The notes: generated from the sequence alone by a model not told the origin. Positions 1 through 7,600 are shown, numbered from the stretch's first letter. The stretch is DNA of 11,167 bases from Candidatus Parvarchaeota archaeon (GCA_023380435.1 JAMCRB010000035.1:1735-12901); one strand, 5' to 3'. A program made the numbers and translations.

Positions 1-30
1 GCTGTAAACAGTCTGGTCCACATAGTATAA

Positions 31-103
31 TGGATCGTGAGGGAGTTGAACCCTCCATCTCTCGATTATCAGTCGAGCGCTTTAACCGCTTAGCCAACGA
101 TCC
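31..103 (-). tRNA. tRNA-Ile, anticodon GAT
   Basis: Read on the minus strand this folds as a 73-nt tRNA. The acceptor stem GGATCGT/ACGATCC pairs fully, and the discriminator base is A. The anticodon stem is CTCGA/TCGAG with loop CTGATAA, giving anticodon GAT (isoleucine). The T arm is GAGGG-TTCAACT-CCCTC. The D stem has only three clear pairs (GCT/AGC). No 3' CCA is encoded, so it must be added enzymatically. No intron is needed for the fold. The cognate isoleucyl-tRNA synthetase is encoded at 4631-7699. Confidence 0.96.
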
Positions 104-130
104 GCATTTTAATTATGATAAGCCACCGAT

Positions 131-141
131 TTAAATATAAT
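131..141 (-). promoter_or_regulatory. TATA box of the tRNA-Ile gene
   Basis: On the minus strand the sequence reads TTATATTTAA, centred about 30 bases upstream of the tRNA 5' end. That is the right place for an archaeal TATA element with a very short leader. Inferred from position and composition only. Confidence 0.7.
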
Positions 142-150
142 TAACGGCCG

Positions 151-170
151 GCGGCATGTGACTATGCCGC
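151..170. promoter_or_regulatory. Perfect inverted repeat, candidate operator
   Basis: GCGGCAT (151-157) and ATGCCGC (164-170) are exact reverse complements around a 6-base spacer, GTGACT. The repeat lies between the divergent tRNA-Ile and PadR-operon promoters, about 10 bases upstream of the tRNA TATA box and about 50 bases upstream of the PadR TATA box. It is GC-rich in an AT-rich spacer and has no T-tract, so it does not look like a terminator. Binding by the neighbouring PadR protein is a guess. Confidence 0.5.
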
Positions 171-202
171 GAATTAAAATCCCTGCAGAACTCCAAGAAA
201 CC

Positions 203-215
203 TTTCCTTTGGAAA
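203..215. promoter_or_regulatory. Short inverted repeat over the PadR-operon BRE
   Basis: TTTCC (203-207) and GGAAA (211-215) are exact reverse complements separated by TTT. The repeat runs into the purine-rich BRE position just upstream of the TATA box at 220-227. A repressor bound here would block TBP/TFB assembly, so it is a second candidate autoregulatory site. With arms of only 5 bp it could be chance. Confidence 0.35.
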
Positions 216-219
216 AAGA

Positions 220-227
220 TTTAAATA
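220..227 (+). promoter_or_regulatory. TATA box of the PadR-ABC operon
   Basis: TTTAAATA follows a purine-rich stretch (GGAAAAAGA) resembling a BRE. Transcription would start about 25 bases downstream, near 248, leaving a leader of roughly 10-15 bases before the ATG at 262. Confidence 0.7.
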
Positions 228-261
228 CTCTAGATGTCTATAAACGATATCGGTTTTAGAT

Positions 262-714
262 ATGGATATATTTGCTCACGGACCACACAGAAGAAGCTTC
301 GGCTTAAAGTACTGGATACTAGGCATGCTTTACAAACAAGACATGAGCGGTGCGATGGTTATAGACACAATGTCACAGAAATCATTCGGGATATGGAGGC
401 CTTCTCCAGGCAGCATATACCCGATGTTAAAAGACATGGAGAAAAACGGCGAGATAACCGTAAAGAAAACCATCGCGACACAGAAGATATACGGCATAAC
501 GGAAAAAGGCAGGAAATCTCTGGACAGCATAGAGATGCCTCTGTTCGGCAGGTTCTGGGAGTCCGATGGCACGTCAGTATCAGGTACTATCGATACGATA
601 GAGGACAACATATCATACTTAGAGGACAAAGCCCAGGAGCTCGGCAAGGACAAATCTTCGATGGCAAGACTGAAAAAGGTCAACGGCCGGATTTCGAAGT
701 TATTGGAGCAATAG
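262..714 (+). CDS. PadR-family transcriptional regulator
   Basis: A 150-residue protein with the PadR winged-helix DNA-binding domain in its first 80 residues. Visible hallmarks are the hydrophobic first helix (GLKYWILGML, residues 14-23), the recognition region with WRPSPGSIYPMLKDME, and the wing strand ending in KIYGITEKGRKSL. The remaining 60-70 residues are charged and helical (EDNISYLEDKAQEL), matching the dimerising C-terminal helices of the family. PadR proteins are usually repressors of adjacent transporter or detoxification genes and often respond to a small ligand. The gene is first in the operon, its TAG stop directly abuts the ATG of the ABC ATPase, and two inverted repeats lie upstream, so autoregulation of exporter expression is likely. 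The ligand is unknown. The ATG at 262 fits the TATA spacing; the overlapping frame starting at 234 lacks family features. Confidence 0.93.
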   Translation: MDIFAHGPHRRSFGLKYWILGMLYKQDMSGAMVIDTMSQKSFGIWRPSPGSIYPMLKDMEKNGEITVKKTIATQKIYGITEKGRKSLDSIEMPLFGRFWESDGTSVSGTIDTIEDNISYLEDKAQELGKDKSSMARLKKVNGRISKLLEQ

Positions 715-1689
715 ATGGAATATTCCATAGAGGTAAAGCATCTGGTGAAAAAATACCGCGATGTGAACGCCTTGGATGACATATCTTTCAACGTAAAAAA
801 AGGGGAGATATTCTCCCTGCTCGGTCCAAACGGTGCGGGCAAAACCACGACAATAAACATATTGACCACGCTTACGCAGCAGACTAGCGGAATCGCCAAA
901 GTGGGCGGAATCGACGTACTCAAAGACCCCGTAGCGGTTAAAGCAAAGATAGGGTGGGTATCTGCCGATATAATCCTGGACGAGGATCTGACAGCAATGG
1001 AAAACCTGCATCTGCAGGCAAGACTTCAGGCCACAAAAGACTGGAAAACAAAGGCCCAGGGGCTGCTGAAGACTTTCGGTATCCTGGAATCAGCAAATAA
1101 GAGGATAAGCAAGTTTTCCACAGGAATGAGAAAGAAAGTGGAGATAGCGATGGCCCTGATAAGCGATCCCGAAATAATATTCATGGACGAGCCGACCATA
1201 GGGTTAGACGTAGCTACAAGGCAGATGCTTTGGGACCTGATAAGGGACGTAAACAAGAACCACGGGAAGACAATACTGCTCACTACACATTACATGGAGG
1301 AAGCCGACGAGCTGACAGACAGGATAGCGATAATCAACAAAGGTAAGATAATCGCAATAGGAACCCCAACCGAGCTAAAGAACAAGGTAGGCGGCACGAT
1401 CTTAGACATGGAATTACTCCCATCATTTGATAAAAAATCCATAAAGAAATCAAAGAGCATAAGCAAAATCGAGTTCAGGGATGACCACGCGATAATAACC
1501 GTAAAAAAAGACTCGGACGCGGTCGATATCCTGAAAAAATTTGACCTCAAAAAGATAAAAACTTTCAAACTGACAAAACCCAGCTTAGATACCGCTTTCA
1601 TGAAGCTTACAGGTTCTTCCATAAACCAGGACACAGACACCGATTACAGAAAGCTGTACTCGATAATAAGGAACAACACGAGGAGATGA
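715..1689 (+). CDS. ABC transporter ATP-binding protein, DrrA/ABC-2 exporter type
   Basis: A 324-residue cytoplasmic ATPase that would power the membrane protein encoded next. Motifs in order: Walker A GPNGAGKTT (37-45), signature FSTGMRKK (134-141), Walker B IIFMDE (154-159) with catalytic Glu159, D-loop GLD (163-165) and H-loop His192 in TTHYMEEAD. Residues after about 220 form the C-terminal extension typical of DrrA-like drug or lipid export ATPases. Oddly, the usual Q-loop glutamine appears to be Ala84 (WVSADIILDEDLT). Translation should be coupled to padR: the ATG follows the padR TAG with no gap, and GGAG lies at 705-708. Family members export antibiotics, lipids or glycans; the substrate cannot be read from the sequence. 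Confidence 0.94.
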   Translation: MEYSIEVKHLVKKYRDVNALDDISFNVKKGEIFSLLGPNGAGKTTTINILTTLTQQTSGIAKVGGIDVLKDPVAVKAKIGWVSADIILDEDLTAMENLHLQARLQATKDWKTKAQGLLKTFGILESANKRISKFSTGMRKKVEIAMALISDPEIIFMDEPTIGLDVATRQMLWDLIRDVNKNHGKTILLTTHYMEEADELTDRIAIINKGKIIAIGTPTELKNKVGGTILDMELLPSFDKKSIKKSKSISKIEFRDDHAIITVKKDSDAVDILKKFDLKKIKTFKLTKPSLDTAFMKLTGSSINQDTDTDYRKLYSIIRNNTRR

Positions 1690-1690
1690 C

Positions 1691-2458
1691 ATGCTGAGGG
1701 AATTTTACGCTTTGTTTGCAAGAGAGGTGCTTAAAACCTATAGAAACGTGGCCGTAGTGGTAATGATGGTGGCGCAGCCTATAATCTGGCTTGCTTTCTT
1801 TGGAAGCAGCTTCGGCAGCGCCCCCGCTTCGTTTTTAACGGAATTTTTCCATACAAGCAACTATATTGCCTTCCTTTTGCCAGGCATAATGACGGTCTCA
1901 ATGCTTTTTGTAGGCATGTTCGGCGCGATGAGCTTAATACAGGATAAACGGCTGGGGTTTCTTAAGAGAATACTGGTTTCGAGTCCGTCAAAACCCGCGA
2001 TTTTTTTAGGTAAGGTCTTTGGGGCAATGACTCGCGGGCTTTTCGGAATACCTATACTTTTAATAGTAGCTTTGGCCTTTGGTGTATCACTGCCAGCAAA
2101 TCCAATGGCATACGTAGACCTTGTGGGGGCTCTTTTCTTTTTCAGCCTCGGGATGGTTTCGATATACTTCATAATAACGATAAGGTCATCGGACTGGCAG
2201 ACTCCCGGAGTCATCGCAAATTTCATAAACCTGCCTTTGATGTTCGCAAGCACGGCAATCTTCCCTGAAACTTTGTTTCCCTCATGGATGAGGACAATCG
2301 CTTCTTTTAACCCTGTGACCTACGCAGCAGACGTCGGCAGGGGTGCGCTTTTATCGACAGGCGTCAATACAGTATACATACTATACCTTGCGCTTTTTGG
2401 GATAGCATTTATGGCGTTAGGTATGTTCCTGTCCAAAAAGTGGCTCAGCGCAGATTGA
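1691..2458 (+). CDS. ABC-2 type transporter permease
   Basis: A 255-residue integral membrane protein with about six hydrophobic segments. It shows the ABC-2 membrane-domain pattern: an N-terminal amphipathic segment (FYALFAREVLKTYRN), a first helix ending in PIIWLAFFGSSF, a central cytoplasmic loop with RLGFLKRILVSSPSK (the usual site of contact with the ATPase), and a late FNPVTYAADVGRGAL segment before the last helix. It would form the export channel together with the ATPase encoded immediately upstream. The start ATG lies 1 base after the ATPase stop, with a strong AGGAG at 1681-1685. The length is normal for a DrrB-like half-permease, which probably dimerises. The substrate is unknown. 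Confidence 0.93.
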   Translation: MLREFYALFAREVLKTYRNVAVVVMMVAQPIIWLAFFGSSFGSAPASFLTEFFHTSNYIAFLLPGIMTVSMLFVGMFGAMSLIQDKRLGFLKRILVSSPSKPAIFLGKVFGAMTRGLFGIPILLIVALAFGVSLPANPMAYVDLVGALFFFSLGMVSIYFIITIRSSDWQTPGVIANFINLPLMFASTAIFPETLFPSWMRTIASFNPVTYAADVGRGALLSTGVNTVYILYLALFGIAFMALGMFLSKKWLSAD

Positions 2459-2464
2459 GTCTTC

Positions 2465-2683
2465 TTACCGTCTAAATCTTTTTCTTACGTGGTGCTTCGC
2501 TTTTAGCAAAGTCTCTTCAAGAACGAACATCAGCCCAAGCTCTATAATCGCAAGGACTCCCGTGACCAGAAGAAAACTGTAATATCCGCTTATCCTGAGC
2601 AGGCCCGTCACAATCAAAGCATAGCTTTCTAGGAAAGAAACTATCAGCGCTGACAGAACAAGTTCTACCGTTATTTTTCTCAT
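2465..2683 (-). CDS. Small two-helix membrane protein, function unknown
   Basis: I do not recognise this 72-residue protein. It has two hydrophobic segments at roughly residues 7-27 and 33-57, joined by a short turn (RISGYYS), and a strongly basic C-terminus (KAKHHVRKRFRR). That tail would stay in the cytoplasm under the positive-inside rule, putting both ends inside. The gene converges on the ABC operon with 6 bases between stop codons. A TATA-like element about 25 bases upstream of the ATG suggests a leaderless monocistronic mRNA. The promoter and the clean membrane topology support a real gene, but no function can be assigned. Confidence 0.7.
   Translation of the reverse strand: MRKITVELVLSALIVSFLESYALIVTGLLRISGYYSFLLVTGVLAIIELGLMFVLEETLLKAKHHVRKRFRR
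2475..2486 (+). terminator. Possible T-tract terminator after the ABC operon
   Basis: The plus strand reads TCTTTTTCTT about 20 bases past the permease stop, with no stable hairpin before it. Archaeal termination often needs only an oligo-T tract. The site lies inside the 3' end of the convergent membrane-protein gene. Weak evidence. Confidence 0.3.
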
Positions 2684-2701
2684 GGACGCATACGTCTTTT
2701 T

Positions 2702-2718
2702 TCTCTTAAATACTTATA
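2702..2718 (-). promoter_or_regulatory. TATA region of the small membrane protein gene
   Basis: The minus strand reads TATAAGTATTTAAGAGAA. The TATTTAAG core is centred near 2708, about 25 bases upstream of the ATG at 2683, as for a leaderless archaeal gene. Confidence 0.6.
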
Positions 2719-2726
2719 GAATAATA

Positions 2727-2813
2727 TGGACCGAGGGGGATTTGAGCCCCCAGTCTCTCCCGTTCTAGGAAACCCTTGCAAGGGGAGCGCGTTGCCAGTT
2801 GCGCCATCGGCCC
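2727..2813 (-). tRNA. tRNA-Ala, anticodon TGC, with a 14-nt intron
   Basis: The precursor is 87 nt and the mature tRNA 73 nt. The acceptor stem GGGCCGA/TCGGTCC includes the G3-U70 wobble pair that specifies alanine, with discriminator A. The D arm begins GCGC and contains the GG pair of the D loop. The anticodon stem CTCCC pairs with GGGAG only if 14 nt are removed between them; the loop then carries TGC. The variable loop is AGACT and the T stem is GGGGG/CCCCC. The T loop reads CTCAAAT, with C where nearly all tRNAs have T at position 54. No CCA is encoded. The splicing endonuclease that would remove the intron is encoded at 10644-11165. Confidence 0.93.
2763..2776 (-). other. tRNA-Ala intron, canonical 37/38 position
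   Basis: If the intron is placed after base 37, it reads AGGGTTTCCTAGAA on the minus strand. The loop bases CTTG (32-35) can then pair with intron bases CTAG except for one T-T mismatch. This leaves 3-nt bulges CA|A and AA|C, as in a bulge-helix-bulge. The inner intron hairpin is very weak, so the motif is relaxed. A one-base shift (between 38 and 39) fits the cloverleaf equally well and gives loop CTTGCAA. The exact boundary is therefore uncertain by one base. Confidence 0.75.
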
Positions 2814-2834
2814 ATCCCTAATTATGAGAACCGT

Positions 2835-2850
2835 GTTTTAAATATTTATA
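2835..2850 (-). promoter_or_regulatory. TATA box of the tRNA-Ala gene
   Basis: The minus strand reads TATAAATATTTAAAAC, centred about 30 bases upstream of the tRNA 5' end. The element sits in the short spacer after the AAA+ ATPase stop codon, so the tRNA can be transcribed independently. Confidence 0.7.
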
Positions 2851-2865
2851 CAAATGGCATAATGC

Positions 2866-3528
2866 TCATATTACAGTCATTTGTTTTTGATCGTAAAGCG
2901 CAGAACAGATAAGAAGGGCGATCCTCGGGTTGCCGCTGGATTTTTTGTAAATCTTGTCGAATTCATCCTCAGAAAAAGGCTCGAGCCCGGTAACGTGCTT
3001 TATCTGTACGGATGCAAGGCGGTTTATTATCATCTGCTGCATGTCGTCTTTTTTCAGTCCGCCCAGCGACAGTTTTTGAGGTACGTTTCCTGTTTTTTCC
3101 AGATATGACTGGACGCCTTCATCTCTGTTCTCGACCAGCACAATTCCGATGTTTTTTGAAAGCGAGACTATCAGGTCTATGACCTTCATCTGGCTTGTTT
3201 TGTCGAACATCTCTATGTTATTGAAATCATCGATTATCACGAGGCTCTTGGAAGTCTGGCTCGTCTTAAGGTCTCTAAGGGCGTTGTAGACGCTTGGAGT
3301 GAACTCATATCTCTGTATGGATAGTTTCTGAGATTTTTTCAGGTTTCCCACGACAAGGTTTATCAAAGTACTTTTCCCAATACCTGGTTTGCCTTCCAGT
3401 ATAACCAAACCGCCGTGATTTACGACTTCGTTTATGTACATCTGTAGTTCTACTTTCTCATCTGAACGGTCTACTACCTTGTCGTCCATAGACGAAGTTA
3501 TATTCACAAAAGGGTTGTTTGCAAGCAT
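2866..3528 (-). CDS. Short AAA+ ATPase, ORC1/Cdc6-like core without winged helix
   Basis: A 220-residue P-loop ATPase. Walker A is GKPGIGKST (46-54) and Walker B is LVIIDDF (96-102), with a second Asp where many AAA+ proteins have Glu. An Asn-containing strand (GIVLVENRDE) is a possible sensor 1, and GNPRIALL near residues 199-206 is the sensor-2 pattern seen in ORC/Cdc6 and related AAA+ proteins. It starts with NPFVNITSS and a VDR-x-E segment, as in archaeal stand-alone AAA ATPases. Archaeal Orc1/Cdc6 initiators are about 350-420 residues with a C-terminal winged helix. That domain is absent here, so origin binding is not supported. It is apparently monocistronic, next to tRNA-Ala. Its partner or substrate is unknown. 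Confidence 0.75.
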   Translation of the reverse strand: MLANNPFVNITSSMDDKVVDRSDEKVELQMYINEVVNHGGLVILEGKPGIGKSTLINLVVGNLKKSQKLSIQRYEFTPSVYNALRDLKTSQTSKSLVIIDDFNNIEMFDKTSQMKVIDLIVSLSKNIGIVLVENRDEGVQSYLEKTGNVPQKLSLGGLKKDDMQQMIINRLASVQIKHVTGLEPFSEDEFDKIYKKSSGNPRIALLICSALYDQKQMTVI

Positions 3529-3560
3529 AATAAACCACGCGCTCTACCAAATAGTTAGAC

Positions 3561-3577
3561 ATTTTAAATTATTTAAA
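3561..3577 (-). promoter_or_regulatory. TATA region of the AAA+ ATPase gene
   Basis: The minus strand reads TTTAAATAATTTAAAAT, about 33-49 bases upstream of the ATG at 3528. This would give a leader of about 10-20 bases. No separate Shine-Dalgarno sequence is obvious. Confidence 0.5.
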
Positions 3578-3612
3578 GGCTTTGCGGATAAAACAGCTCC
3601 CAATAGACGTTC

Positions 3613-3617
3613 AAAAA
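3613..3617 (-). terminator. Possible T-tract terminator after VKOR
   Basis: A run of five T on the minus strand lies about 15 bases past the VKOR stop codon, without a clear stem. Weak evidence for the end of the ileS-tbp-VKOR transcript. Confidence 0.22.
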
Positions 3618-3630
3618 CCCGGCAGTCGCT

Positions 3631-4089
3631 CTATCGCAGGCCGTGCCGCCTGTATTCGATCAGGGATACTATTAAAAGAGCAAATATTGAGATATGGCCG
3701 GTAGTGCAGAGCAGGCATATCGAGTGTATACGGAATAGCTCCAAATATATCAGGTAGAACGCAAAGAAAGTGGCCAGCAGAGAGAACACCGGCAGAAGCA
3801 CAGAGGCCGTTTTATGAAGTTTGCCTTCTCTCCCCCAGATGAATATTGCGGAAAGAACAGCCATGACGATGAAGAAGGCCGCTCCGTAGTAATAAAGGTC
3901 AATACCTACAATTTTGGACAAATACGGGTTAGTAACAACCTCGCCACAGTTAAAATTAGTAGCTATGTCGCATGAGTTGGTTGGTATCACGCTTAGAGAG
4001 AATGAAAGCATTAGGTAAACCATTGCACCGAGACCAAGCAAACTAAACGCCAGAAGAAGGTATTTAACTCTGTCTTTTTCGTACAGCAT
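3631..4089 (-). CDS. VKOR-family quinone-linked disulfide-forming membrane protein
   Basis: A 152-residue membrane protein with about four transmembrane helices (roughly 9-30, 64-85, 95-117 and 128-147). It carries the two cysteine pairs of the vitamin K epoxide reductase family. Cys40 and Cys48 lie in the first extracytoplasmic loop with the family's C-x7-C spacing. The active-site C125-L-L-C128 is at the start of the last helix (HSICLLCTTGH). In bacteria and archaea such proteins pass electrons from a thioredoxin-like oxidase to membrane quinone and so make protein disulfides outside the membrane. It is the last gene after ileS and tbp, 6 bases past the tbp stop. There is no fused thioredoxin domain, so the partner must be separate; the CHPC thioredoxin at 10321 is one candidate, though it has no visible signal peptide. 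Confidence 0.9.
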   Translation of the reverse strand: MLYEKDRVKYLLLAFSLLGLGAMVYLMLSFSLSVIPTNSCDIATNFNCGEVVTNPYLSKIVGIDLYYYGAAFFIVMAVLSAIFIWGREGKLHKTASVLLPVFSLLATFFAFYLIYLELFRIHSICLLCTTGHISIFALLIVSLIEYRRHGLR

Positions 4090-4095
4090 ACCGGC

Positions 4096-4629
4096 CTAAG
4101 CGTTTTTCTTTATAGACGTAAGGAGGGTCTTTATTGCGTTGTCTATCTCATCTACGTTCTTTGCTCCGGTGCAGACTATCTTACCAGTTCCAAATAGCAG
4201 AAAAGTTATCTTTGAATTGACTATCTTGTATACCAATCCAGGGAACTGCTCCGGATTGTATTCCGTTTCATCGACAGCATATGCTATCTTGTTTAAATCC
4301 AGAGTCCTATTCAGATTTCCGCTTGCTACTATGTTCTGTATCTCTATCTTCCAGCCCGGCTTTACGTTGACTTTTATTTTCTTAAGCTCTTTGACCAGCT
4401 TCTTCATTGCAAGGGATATGTCCTCCCTCGACCTGCCGCCAGTGCACACCAGCTTTCCGCTTCCAAAAACAAGGAAAGTCACATGTATGTCGGGAAATCT
4501 AAGTACTAATCCAGGGAACTGCTCAGGGTCGTATTGTGTGTTCTGCAGCTTCTTTAGCTTCATTAGAGGGACTGGAGTCCTCAGCGATATGCTAGCTACT
4601 ATGTTCTCTACTTTGTATATTTTTGCCAT
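4096..4629 (-). CDS. tbp: TATA-box binding protein (TBP)
   Basis: The general transcription factor that binds the TATA element and recruits TFB and RNA polymerase. The 177 residues form the classic two-fold repeat. Repeat 1 has YDPEQFPGLVLRF (33-45) and GSGKLVCTG; repeat 2 has YNPEQFPGLVYKI (124-136) and GTGKIVCTG. Both repeats include the NIVAS strand. There is no acidic C-terminal tail. I chose the ATG at 4629 (MAKIYKVENIVAS) because it matches normal archaeal TBP starts and lies one base after the ileS TAA. The reading frame extends to an ATG at 4662, which would add 11 atypical residues overlapping ileS. Co-transcription with ileS and VKOR is inferred from spacing. Confidence 0.97.
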   Translation of the reverse strand: MAKIYKVENIVASISLRTPVPLMKLKKLQNTQYDPEQFPGLVLRFPDIHVTFLVFGSGKLVCTGGRSREDISLAMKKLVKELKKIKVNVKPGWKIEIQNIVASGNLNRTLDLNKIAYAVDETEYNPEQFPGLVYKIVNSKITFLLFGTGKIVCTGAKNVDEIDNAIKTLLTSIKKNA

Positions 4630-4630
4630 A

Positions 4631-7600
4631 TTAATAGTAAACAGATACAACGACATTGTCATTGAGTATATTTAAATCTTGTATTTTTAGCAACTTTTGA
4701 CCTTTTCCTTCAGTACCATTGACCCTTTTTAGGATATCCGGCATTATCGCTTTCTTGAGCGGGTCGTCTCCCCGGCCGTTTACCATCATCTCCACTTTTA
4801 TCTTTTTTTCGCGGCTAAAATCAAACTCTTTTCTTATGCTTTGTATCGCTCTTATCACTTCTCTCTTGATCCACAGAATCTTGACCTCATCCGTAAGCGA
4901 GTAGTCGATGGCTATCTTGTGTGTTTGTCCATCAAAAGGTGCTATGTCCTGCTTCTTGGGTTTGATTATTATTTCCTGTGGCAGAAGAGTGTAAGTTTTT
5001 CCGTCTGTTGATAGCTTTATGCCAGGAGACAAGTTTCTCATTACCGTCTCGTTAGTCAGTTCAAGGAACTTTGCTGTTATCTGTGTAAGCTCCTGCGGGT
5101 TGTATTTTGATTTTAGCTTGACGAAATCCAGAGAAGAATCGAAGTCGTTCGGGTCTAAATAGTATTTTATGTGCAGGGAGTTTGAGAGCCTCATCAATAC
5201 GTCCTCGAATATCTTATCCTTGTCGAATCCGGGCAGATAAACCCAGGTTAGCGGCCGCTTTACCGGAATTTTCATCTTTTCCCTTGCCGCTAGTATCTCC
5301 TGAAGCAAATCCATAGTCGTTTTCATCTTCTCCTCTGCAGAAGATGATATCATCTCTTCTCTTATGCTCGGGAACTCCATTAGGGCGGCGCTGCCTTTTT
5401 TGTTTACCAGGTGCAGCGAATAATCGGCTATGAAAGGGGCGAATATCGATATCACCGGCACAGCTTCGAGAAATACAGATTTTAAGACGTCTCCCGCGCT
5501 GTAATCGTATTCATCGAATATTCTGCCCTTCGCCAGCTTTATGTAGCCCCTGCTGAAGTCGTTTGAAATGAAATCCATCAGGAGGTTTACCGCATAATCC
5601 GTCCTGAAGCCGTCAAGCGCATCCTTTATCGCCCTTTTCGCAGAATTCCACCTGGACAGGATCCAGAGGTCTTCGTCCGCCAGGTTTACTTTCATTTTGG
5701 ATTTTGAAGGCGGTTTCGGTATCGACTGGACAAGCTTTGCTATGTTGTATATAAGATTCACGTTTCTGGCCTCGTCTTTGAGGTCGTTCAGCGAGAAAAC
5801 AGCCACGTCGCTTATGCTGTGCTTTAAAAGCGCGATTCTCAGGGCGTCTCTGCTGTAGCCCTCTTTCAGCAGCTCGTTTAGCGGTTTGTAATTTCCCTCG
5901 CTTTTTGAAAGTTTGTTCCCGTTCTCACCGAGAATAAATTTGTGCATCGCCGCGTTCTTGAACGGAAGCCTGCCCGTCGCTATGTACCCCATCACAAGAA
6001 GCGAGTAGAACCAGCCCCTTATCTGGTCATTGCCTTCGGTAATGAAATCCGCAGGGAACCACTCGGAGTACTCCTTATCGTTTTTCGGATATCCAAGGCA
6101 TGCAAAAGAAGCGGAACCGGAATCCATCCATACGTCCATTACGTCTGGGACCCGCGACATTTCTCCGCCGCATTTATCGCATTTTAGTTTTATTTTGTCT
6201 AAAGTACCTTTATGCAAATCGTTTGGCTTCTTGACACCCATTTTTTCTATCTCTTCTGCGCTCGATACTACGATTTCGTGCCCGCACTTTGAACACACCC
6301 AGACCGGCATCGGGGTGTTCCAGTATCTCTGTCTCGAGATTACCCAATCCTGCGCATTTGCAATCCAGTTGGAGAATACGTCCTTTGATACCTGCGGAAT
6401 CCAGTTTATATGGGCGGCTTCCTCTATCAGCTTTTCCTTTATCTTGTTTATGCTGAGGAACCACTGGTCGCTGGCCCTGGAAATCAAGGGGGTCTTGCAT
6501 CTCCAGCAGTGCGGGTAGTCATGAGTTATCTTTTCCGTAGCTATCAATAATCCGGAGCTTTTGAGATGGTCGATTATTTTATCGTTTACCTTCAGCACGT
6601 GTTCGCCCTGGAGCCATCCTGCCGAAGCCGAGAATATGCCGTTTTCGTCTACCGGGGAAAGCACCGGCAGCCCGTTTGCCTGGCCTATTTTGTAATCGGA
6701 CTCACCATGGCCAGGAGCTACGTGCACTATGCCGCTGCCCTCGCTCGCCTCTACAAAAGGTTTTCCGTCCTCTGAAATGAAGCTTGACCCGTCTATCACC
6801 CTGCCTATGTTGTCTTTGTTCTCGATTATCTGGGGCATATCGGAAAAAGGATGCTTATATCTCAGACCTACTAGCGATTCGCCCGGGATGTCTTTGAGCT
6901 CCACAGCATCTACTCCCAATTTTCTTACAGCCTCAACCCTGTCTTTTGCGATTATACAGCGCTTCCCTCCTATTTCCAGTTCTTCATAGACCAGATTCGG
7001 CGCCACCGCCAATGCCTCATTTGAAGGCAGAGTCCACGGAGTCGTGGTCCAGGCAACCAGATACCTTCCGTCCTCCAGCTCGAATGCTACGTAAACTGAG
7101 GTGTCCTCTTTTGGATAATATTTGTCGCGGACTTCGTAGTTGGACATAGGGGTCGCGCATCTCACGCAGAACCACGTGGATTTAAATCCCCTGTACATTA
7201 GTCCACTCTCATGAGCTTTCTTCAGCGCATACCAGACCGACTCTATATATCCGTTATTATAAGTTTTGTATGGTTCATTCTCGTACCAGATAACGCCGTA
7301 TTCCAGGATAAGTTTTGTATTCAGGCTTATGTAGCCTTCTACCAGTTTTTTGCATTCGTCTACGAATTTTTCCTCTCCGAATTCCTTTATCTCTTTCTTG
7401 TTTTTTATCCCGAGTTTCTTCTCTACTATGACCTCTATTGGGAGCCCGTGTGTGTCCCACCCTGGTTGCGCCCTGACTTTAAATCCGGAAAGGATTTTGT
7501 ACCTTACTACCGCGTCCTTTATAAATATCCCGAGCATGGTCCCTTCGTGGACTTCGTTTGTCACGAAAGGCGGGCCGTCCAAGAAGTAGAAATTTTGTCC

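Noticed and set aside
1..30. A CTGTAAACAG palindrome at the window edge, downstream of tRNA-Ile.
   Set aside because: It has 4-bp arms only and no T-tract, and too little flanking sequence to interpret.
234..779. A 181-codon open frame overlapping padR.
   Set aside because: It is offset from the padR frame, shows no recognisable domain and has an Arg/His-rich composition typical of a shadow frame. The PadR frame has clear family motifs.
3538..3560. On the minus strand TTTGGTAGAGCGCG resembles a tRNA D arm, suggesting a tRNA remnant.
   Set aside because: No acceptor, anticodon or T-arm pairing can be built around it; it lies between the TATA region and the ATG of the AAA+ gene.
4139..4675. 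A 178-codon plus-strand open frame opposite tbp.
   Set aside because: It is antisense to a highly conserved gene, has no promoter and no recognisable motif.
7547..7552. HIGH motif of isoleucyl-tRNA synthetase is HEGT, lacking the last histidine.
   Set aside because: Archaeal-type IleRS commonly has HxGT at this site, so this is a lineage feature and not a defect.
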